Assembly (NCBI GenBank): GCA_003996215.1
Contig: QJPP01002912.1
Location: forward strand, 636,792-700,791
DNA: 64,000 nt
Direction of reading: 5' to 3'
DNA from: Jaltomata sinuosa
Taxonomy: Eukaryota > Streptophyta > Magnoliopsida > Solanales > Solanaceae
Positions 56,467-64,000 of this stretch are shown here, piece after piece. The position numbers and the translations under genes are program-made. The notes under the pieces are model-generated. The model had not been told where the DNA came from and did no database searches. It worked only from the letters and a program-made list of their open reading frames with translations. Each line of letters starts with the position of its first letter. The first letter of the stretch is position 1.

Positions 56467-59400
56467 TGTAATGACCCTTCCGGTTATTTACACGTTTTCC
56501 CCTTTCTTGTACCATTAGAGCTTACTTATAGCGGCCCAAGTCATTTATGGCTTGTCGGGACCGGTAGTTCGGTGCTCGTGCCGTTTGTTTGGTCTTTATG
56601 GCCGTTCCTCATTTTAGAGCTTCAACTTTGGAAATTGTTGACTTCCGTCAAAATTCTTGGTAATACCAAAGAATTAAACCAAGGTTCTAGGTCAAAGGAA
56701 TCCCTTACTAGAAAGTTCGAGTTAAAGAAATGTCTCGTGTAACACCTCGCCCGTTTGGAAGGTTTAAAGTAACCCGTGCCTTTGGGGTAAGACTAACAGT
56801 GTCTAATATACTAAGAAGGATGTGTTATGAGCTATTATAATTGCAAAATGGTCGTATAATAAGTTTTGAAGTCAAGCAAGTTGCGAAACAAAAGTCGGAA
56901 AAAGTTAGTGAAAATTCCTTTAAGGAATTCTCTTCAAATTTGGGTTAAATGTCTTGAGTCCCTATATATAAAGAGTTAGTGGGCCCCCAATAAACCAAAT
57001 CGAAGGTCTATGAGTCTAGTTTCCAACTCACTAAACCATTTGTCCATACGACTTCAGAATAGAGAGATATTCACATTTTTGTAAGACTGCACAAGCAGAC
57101 ACGTCAAGGTGGGGCCCACATCCTAAGTCGGTTTAGCTTGATAAAATCTGATTTCCCTTCGTTTTAACTCATTATTTTGACCCAAAATGCACTAAAAATC
57201 AGAGGGAAAGTCCTTAAATAATCCATGGACTTTGATCCTTTCAATTCGGAAGTTTAACGGAAGTTGCTCTATGTCGCGAGCTCATAATTTTGGTGTAGTT
57301 TGTCTCGTTGATTTCATGGCGTATATTCGTGGGTGTTGATGCAGCGAGCTAGCAGGTGTTTTCTGAGTATTTGGCAGTATCTATGGAGTTATTTTGGCGA
57401 GCCTTGTTGATTCTAGCAATTATTCCATTACCTTGGTTGGTCAGGCTTCATAGAGACGCCTTTGAGACTTCAGTTGAAAGTGTTTTTGTGATTTGGGGCT
57501 TCCCGGGGCAGTTTGAGCCTGGACGATGTCATTCCCGCAGCTATTCATCGGATGACAGGTAGGTTATGACTTTTCCTACCTAGACTCTACGTATATAGGT
57601 TATAACTGTATTAATTAACATCCTTGGGTGGGTTATTATAAGTTGGTACCCCAGACCTTGTCCGCCTTGTTCGTCCGCAATTTCATGCATTATTTGTAGT
57701 ATTCGCGTAGTATTGTATATTACCCTTGTGGTCCTGTGTGTCCTTGTATTGACTCTATAACATAGATGGTGAGTTATTTGGGGAATGTCTGCGAGACCCG
57801 GACATAGAGATAATTCTTTTAGGTAGGTTATGTCTGCTGAGTAGTTGTTGGGCCTGTGCAGGGCTAATAGGATTTGTTGTGAGCCATTGGGCTCCTTTTA
57901 TATTTGTGTGTGAGCATATCATCCATGAAAAAGATTTCCCCCTGCATGTTTTACTACAGTTTTGGCTGCGAGCCACTACCGATAGTTTTTCCTAAACCTG
58001 CATGGCCCTGGGGGCCCATTTTTGGTACAGTTGATGATAGAAAAGGGGATTTTTGAATGTTTTCACACTGATTTTATTACCGGTATTAGTATCTGCCGGG
58101 AAGAGCACCAAACTTGATTTTACTACTGATACTAGTCTCTACGGGGCAGAGCACCAGAATTGATTTTATTACTGATACTAGTCTCTGTGGGGAGGAGCAC
58201 TAGACTTGATTTACTACAGTTTTAGACCCGGTAACGCCCGGGCACCCTTGGAGGGGGTTTTGATGCATTTTCTACTACTTTAGTCCTGGATGGGGTCTGG
58301 GCATGCATATTCGAGACTGGGTCTCTATCTTGATCCCGGACTTGCTTCCGGATGACATGTCTTGATACTGAGTTTTAGTATGGGGTCGGGGACCTCCATG
58401 GACCTGTCGCTCTAAGCCTAGGGCTTCGGGCTGCGTGTGCCGGAGGGAAGGGTATATGGTGGAGTAGAGGTATACGGGCTGAGTCCTTCTATGGAACCTC
58501 CCTGTTGGGCCTAATTGGCACCGGAGGAGGTACATACAAAGGTTCTATTCCACATATCATATCATATCATGCATTGGATTCCACTCTTGGTTGCTGTGTG
58601 TTCAGTGTACGCTCCAGTAGTATGGGATGCCAGAGGGTTTGCTTTCACTTGATTGTGTTCCTCGGTTGTATGGGCGGCCGTTGGGACTGTAGGTAGACTA
58701 TATTTACTCATGTCTCTATTTAGATCTATTCTTTGCACTCGGTTAGTGAAGGATTAGCGATGGTTAACATGTTGAGGTTTCGGTTGTGGGATGTCTGATT
58801 ATTATGAGGGCTAGAGAGTCCTATCTTACTGAGGCACTTTTTTGGCCTTCTGAGCAGTGTGTGAGATTCTGGTGCGAAGCAGACTGGTATCTCTCGATTA
58901 TTGTGGTCTAGTTATTTCATCCTAGGGTGGTACTTGTGAGGTGATTCCCTGGTATGCTATCATGTGATTGGATTGGTGTTATGATTTCCTTATACTTGTT
59001 GATTCCATTTTGAGTATGTTAGACTGCTCTCCGTCTTTTCATTTTACTTGAGGTTACTGGTAAACCACTATTTTCTCAACTCTCTCTCTACTTACTTATA
59101 TTGTTGTACAAGGACTCCAGGTGTGTTCTTCATTCCTTCACCTGTGATTCTCTGTAATTATATTTTCTGTGCTAGCATGTTTTACTTGTAGCTTTTGGTT
59201 GTATATTCTCTGTGCTAGCTGCTTGTGCCTTCTTTATTGCTTCAGTGAATGATTTCTTGCTATCTGTTACTTACTGCTTTTATATCTTATATGCGCTCAG
59301 TCGGCCAATGATACCTACTGAGTACCCGTTGTTTTGGTGCTCATACTACACTTCTGCACTTTTTGGTGCAGATATTAGCTGAGCTTTCACTGTTGATCAC

Positions 59401-59790
59401 GTTGGAGACTCGTGCCACTTTTGGATCTTTGAGACTAGGGTGAGCTCCTGACGATCGAGGCTTGTCTACATCTCATCTGTTGTACTGTTGCTCCTTGTAC
59501 TTTCGGAGGCAAATTTGTATTGTATTTTGTTATTTCTAGCACTTGTATTCTATTAGAAGCTACTGTACTATTGATACCAAGTCTTGGGTTGGTGTAGTTT
59601 CCTTTATATATTTATATTCTAGTTTTGTTTCCGTTTTGTCTACCTTTACATTCTGCTTCTCCTTATTTCTGCGTACTGGTGTGTTTTGGTTAGGTAGTAA
59701 CCCATTACTAACCGTTCAGGGCTACGGGAATTGGTTTGCCTACTGGGGGGTTATAGGTACCATCATGACCTGAGAAATCGGGTCATGACA
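56467..59790 (+). repeat. 5' LTR of element F (~3.3 kb)
   Basis: Starts TGTAATGACCCTTCCGG and ends ATCGGGTCATGACA. The first 820 bases match 63181-64000 closely, with few differences, so F is the youngest insertion in its neighbourhood. Open stretches inside (57356, 58505, 59543) have no domain. Confidence 0.9.
58071..58208. repeat. 46-bp tandem repeat, three copies
   Basis: Units 58071-58116, 58117-58162 and 58163-58208, each beginning ATTTTATTAC or ATTTTACTAC and containing GAGCACCA or GAGCACTA. A short fourth start follows at 58209. All three are exactly 46 bp. Confidence 0.93.
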
Positions 59791-59793
59791 GCT

Positions 59794-59805
59794 TGGTATC
59801 AGAGC
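59794..59805 (+). other. tRNA-Met primer binding site, element F
   Basis: A perfect TGGTATCAGAGC three bases after the LTR end, the usual gypsy/copia initiator tRNA-Met complement. Confidence 0.92.
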
Positions 59806-60214
59806 TCTAGGTTCACCGGTGTCATGGTACAGAAGTAAGTATCTAGGTAGAGTCTCGCAGATTGGTACGATAACGTCCGTATCCCATCTGCAAGAGGCTA
59901 CAGGGCATTGTTAGGAAAAGTTTCATCTTCTTGGCTCCTCGATGTGCGTTACTGGCTCTATTGACTTCTAAACTTCGGTTGTTCATTCATTCTGACATAC
60001 CTCATACGAGTGCGATAGCGGTTTGTGCCGAGGCTTTTGTGCTTCCATCAGCGCCAGGACTCTAGAGTGAGGGTTTATCGCACTAGATAGGGGGTGTGGG
60101 GTCAGCCCAACCTCCGATTGGATTTATAGCGACCTCAGTGCTTCAGGACACCGTGGCTAGGACTCTGAGTTCTCCGGTGAGTGTTTCAGTACCTGGTTCT
60201 GCGAGTGGTGTTTC

Positions 60215-60546
60215 AGTTAGGGTTGTCTATCGATATTGGAGTATGAGGCGAGATTTTCCCATCGGACTTCATCTGGTAGAGGCTGTTTTTGGTGTGGTGA
60301 GCATGGGCACTTTGCTAGAAATTGCCCCACGATTGTGTATCCCAGATAGCCTGGTTGTTATCATTGTGGAGAGATTGGTCACCTTTATAGAGCTTGTCCC
60401 CGACGAGGGCCGGTTAGGCCTTCAATTTTGACTACTCAGTCCAGAGTTAGATCCCGTCAGCTTAATGCTCCTCTTGGTGGGAAAGAGGTAGAGGTTCCTG
60501 ACACCGCTGCTCCAGGTCAGGCCTTTGCTACCTTCGACTTATGTTA
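60215..60546 (+). pseudogene. Gag C-terminus with two CCHC zinc knuckles, element F
   Basis: In one frame: CFWCGEHGHFARNC (60284-60325) and CYHCGEIGHLYRAC (60356-60397), both exact CxxCxxxxHxxxxC nucleocapsid knuckles that bind element RNA. One stop lies between them (60347-60349). The tail reads PRRGPVRPSILTTQSRVRSR and ends near 60546. The capsid part upstream is too decayed to follow. Confidence 0.85.
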
Positions 60547-63164
60547 GTCCCGCTCATGTTGCGACTCTATCCCTTCTATCGTGTAATTGCTTATATGCCT
60601 ACCTGCTACTTGTTTAAGTTGTTTGGCTACCCGATTTGTAGTATCGATATGTTGTTTTATTGGTAGTTTATTCTTTAGTAGTGGATGGGGGTAAGTTAGC
60701 CTTGAGAGGTATTTTCCCGGAGTTGTAGCTCGTGGGTAGTTCTTGTTAGTCTGTTTCTTGTTGGGTTATCCCTGTTTTATTGTGATTTTGGACTTGTGGT
60801 TGAGTTGCCCTTGTTGAGCAGTCCTAGATGGTTGTTGCCTAGGCCGTTATCTAGCATGGCTAGAGATCCATGTGATGGTTTGGTGTATTACCGGTAGTTG
60901 GGTCGGAGTTGAGATTTTGCCTTAGTTGAGATATATTGGTTATGCTAGTGTGCATAGATTGGTTTGGTCTCCCGAGTGTGTAGAGTCGACCCTCTTTGTT
61001 GATTAGTTTAGGAGGTTGGTAGGTATGTGGGTTGTTCCCATAGTCTCATCCACTTCCTGGTCCGTTGGGTGTTTTATTGTATCCCTAGCTCCAGTTGGAA
61101 CGAATCTTGATCGTAGTTCTTTCGATGAGCTCTGGATGTTGGCATCGTGATTGGGTCTTGACTTTAGCACTTCTGGCTAAGTGTTGATCGTAACCTCGTG
61201 GTTGGGTTGTATTTTTAAGCATTTCGGGTGAGTTGGGCATCCGTCCCATTCTTCTCCTGCCTTATTGAATTTGACGTGTAGCTATGAGTAGTAAGGTAAT
61301 GGCTTCAGGTTCTTATTCGAGAAAGGATTTGTAAGGTTTAGTATGTGCTAAGGAAGCATTTTTGTTTAGTTGAAAAATAAGGGAGATAACTCTTTGTTTG
61401 TGTTTATGTGTCCTCATAGTTGCCTAAGATGGCGATGAAGGTTTGCTTTGGGATTATGTGTCGGTGATTTGATTCAGCCGTCTACACATTGCCGTGGGTT
61501 TTACATCAATTGGTTTTTGTTTCAGTAGCAACTGCGGTGTTGGCAACTTGCATATTCAGGCCTAGTTGGCTTGGGTTCTTAAGGGTTCATTGGCAGCATA
61601 CGAGTTCGACCAAGGCTTTAGTTGGTAATTTTGAAAGTTGGGGTTCAGAATCATGGCTTGGCAGGTTACATCGGATGGTTCGTGGTAGTTTCTATTTGGT
61701 TGCAGCATCCTAGTGCTGGGAGGCAGTGGGTGCAGGCAACTTAGCTTCTTTACTTCAGTTGCGGATGCGGCTATTGGCCATGGACACCTAGTCCTTGGCT
61801 AACCTCTACAGGAGGCAGGATATTCCAGATTTTAGCAGTGTTCTAGTTAGTACGACGTCCTTCTACCATGGTTGGACAGACTCAGTGGCGTAAGTTTGAG
61901 CTTCAGTAGTAGTGTATGCTTTATGTGGTCAGCTTGTGTGGGTTGAGACTAGCGACGATATTTTGAGTTCTGATGATACGTAGAGACTAATAATCGCCAT
62001 TCGTTTGCCGAGGATTTGAAAGCTTGTTTAATTGATTCCTCCAGAGTCACTGTTTATGTGGGGTTCTAGTGTTGGTTAGACTCGGCCAGTATGGACTAGA
62101 AGTTCGTTAGGATATATGCTTCGAAGTGGTTGGTTGTTTGCAGAACCAGTAGAGCGGTTGATTCGAGCCAAAGGAATGAATTGAAAGTATATGCAAATAT
62201 TTCTATGGCTAGATGGTAACTTTGAACCCAGTCACCTTTTTCCTTTGCCTTCGGGGTGTTTGGACTTGATATTCGTGGCATGGTGGACTTTTTCCTGAGG
62301 TGAGATTCATAAGGCAATTTTACATTCAAATGGTGTTCGAGTGTTCGGAGTAGCAGCAGTGTTTTCTAGAGTTGGGAGCTTGGCTCATGGTTACATACTT
62401 CGTGATAGGCTTACCAAACTTCTTGCAGGATCGTGGTTTTGGTTTGGGTCTTTTGGAAAGGTTGCCCTAGTTCATTCACTTTCAGTTGATTCAGACCTGG
62501 CACAGTTCAGTTAGCAAGTTCGATGTTAGCAAAAGTGTTCGTTCGTTGGTTGATGGTCAGTTAGGGCATGTAAGTTTAGTTTTCAATGATATGTTATGGG
62601 TTGTTATCTTGGATGGCTAAGGCTAGTAGCCTATATCTTGGCTTGAAGTGAGTTTGAATAAAATGGGTGACTTCGTTCATGGTAAAGTATAAGTAGGAAC
62701 TATGGATCTCCAGTGTGTTAGTTGATGTTTCGAGGGTGGTTTGGGTGTTCGACTTGTATACAACTTCCGGTTTATGGTGCTAAAGGATTCAGTTTAGAAA
62801 AAAAAAAGGGTTTTGTGGAACAACGGGTTCATGAGTTAGAGTTTTGGGTTGATGGATTTTCTGGTAAACTTGGTATGGTTTTGAGGATTCGAGTTATGTG
62901 TGTTGATAGCCTTGGTTCTCTGGTTTCGGTGTTGTGTAGGTGTTTTTCGGTTAAGATTCTCGAGGTTCAGTTTGGGTTGGCAGATCTTTGGAGGTTGAAA
63001 TCTAGCTTGGCTAGTAAGAAATTAAGGCTTGTTTCTGTTCTGTTGGGTGTCGCGCGGTCGTGGAGGTTACCCGAGTTGTCCGAGAGAGTAGTGTGGGCGT
63101 GGTATCTTCTATTATTAAATCTCTGGTATTTTCTTCCTTTCTTGACTTTCGGGGATGAAAGTCT
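60547..63164 (+). other. Noncoding interior of element F
   Basis: About 2.6 kb where protease, RT and integrase would be expected. I find none of the usual motifs (DSGA, YVDD/FIDD, HHCC) on either strand. The 152-codon open stretch at 62722-63180 runs through the polypurine tract to the LTR edge and has no recognisable domain. Confidence 0.6.
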
Positions 63165-63180
63165 TTTTAGTAGTGGATGA
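63165..63180 (+). other. Polypurine tract region, element F
   Basis: TTAGTAGTGGATGA precedes the LTR start at 63181, after CGGGGATGAAAGTC, the common gypsy 3' arrangement. Confidence 0.6.
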
Positions 63181-64000
63181 TGTAATGACCCTTCCAGTCA
63201 TTTACACATTTTCGCCTTTCTTGTACCATTAGAGCTTACTTGTAGCGGCCCAAGTCATTTATGGCTTGTCGGAACCGGTAGTTCGGTGCCCGGGCCGTTT
63301 GTTTGGTCTTTATGGCCTTTCCTCATTTTAGAGCTTCAACTTTGGAAATCGTTGACTTCCGTCAACATTCTTGGTAATACCAAAGAATTAAACCAAGGTT
63401 ATAGGTCAAAGGAATCCCTTACTCAAAAGTTTGAGTTAAAGAAATGCCTCGTGTAACACCTTGCCTGTTTGGAAGGTTTAAAGTAACCCGTGCCTTTGGG
63501 GTGAGACTAATAGTGTCTAATATACTAAGAAGGATGTGTTATGAGCTATTATAATTGAAAAATGGTCGTATAATAAGTTTTGAAGTCAAGCAAGTTGTGA
63601 AACAAAAGTCAGAAAAAGTTATTGTAAATTCCTTTAAGGAATTCTCTTCAAATTTGGATTAAATATCTTGGGGTATTTCTCCCTATCTATAAAGAGTTAG
63701 TGGGCCCCGAATAAACCAAATCGAAGGTCTACGAGTCTAGTTTCCAACTCACTAAACCGTTTGTCCATACAACTTCAGAATAGAGAGATATTCACATTTT
63801 TGTAAGACTGCACAAGCAGACACGTCAAGGTGGGGCCCACATCCTAAGTCGGTTTAGCTAGATAAAAGCTGATTTCCCTTCGTTTTAACTCATTATTTTG
63901 ACCCAAAATGCACTGAAAATCAGAGGGAAAGTCCTTAAATAATCCATGGACTTTGATCCTTTCAATTCGGAAGTTTAACGGAAATTACTCTACGTCGCGA
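63181..64000 (+). repeat. 3' LTR of element F, partial
   Basis: Matches 56467-57290 closely with scattered single-base changes and a few small indels; truncated by the window edge. Confidence 0.93.

Larger units (their letters stand above)
56467..64000 (+). mobile_element. Large gypsy-like LTR element F, gag remnant, no pol
   Basis: 5' LTR 56467-59790, tRNA-Met primer site, gag fragment with two zinc knuckles, about 2.6 kb of noncoding sequence, polypurine tract, 3' LTR from 63181 running off the window. It inserted into the D 3' LTR. No protease, RT or integrase is recognisable, so it fits the description of gag-bearing non-autonomous LTR elements in plants (TR-GAG-like). Confidence 0.85.

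Noticed and set aside
62722..63180. 152-codon + strand open stretch
   Set aside because: Runs through the polypurine tract to the LTR edge of element F; no domain; probably chance in G/T-rich sequence.

Overview
The window is repeat-rich nuclear DNA from a flowering plant. The intron-containing CACTA gene, Athila-type tRNA-Asp primer sites, chromovirus tRNA-Met primer sites and tRNA-like plastid rRNA debris all fit a plant; a eudicot, perhaps Solanaceae, is my inference from the look of the element families. I see no intact host gene. Almost everything is a stack of decayed transposable elements inserted into one another.

Layout: 1-2085, 3' half of a Ty3/gypsy chromovirus pol (+). 2513-6182, a CACTA (En/Spm-like) remnant (+): a ~260-bp tandem array, a five-exon Transposase_24-like pseudogene, subterminal repeats and the terminal TAGTAGTG. 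6183-8205 and 19127-19699 (-), two halves of one older gypsy gag, split by Athila element A (8206-19121, -), which has both LTRs, a perfect 5-bp target duplication, gag and a protease remnant but no RT/integrase. 19700-33400 (-), Athila element B, with gag, protease, RT, RNase H and integrase, all broken; its 5' LTR is cut at about 33400, where it meets the end of a + strand chromovirus E (33401-36087). 36088-38953, the 3' half of a Ty1/copia element (+). 39035-39210, a MITE-like hairpin. 40080-41700, a second copia fragment (-). 42110-42460 and 50240-50406 (+), a LINE-type RNase H domain split by element C (42461-50239), which has LTRs and a 5-bp duplication. 51196-56466, a second copy D of the C family. 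56467 to the end, element F with LTRs of about 3.3 kb, a two-knuckle gag remnant and no pol.

The most interesting pattern joins A, B and C/D, which are different element families. Each carries a non-gag/pol gene, here called ORF2, resembling the plant 'putative plant transposon protein' domain (PF20167-like, from memory of the family). Each also carries clusters of its own CpG-containing palindrome: TGCGNCGCA in A, CCACGANTCGTGG in B, CCGCTATAGCGG in C/D. In all three the clusters lie in the same places: in the first few hundred bases of the LTR, beside the splice donor of a probable ORF2 leader intron, and again in that intron upstream of the acceptor. In C/D ORF2 is antisense to the LTRs. 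One reading is a sequence-specific regulator with its own binding arrays, comparable in logic to the VANC anti-silencing proteins of Arabidopsis VANDAL elements. That reading is inference; the positions of the motifs are seen directly.
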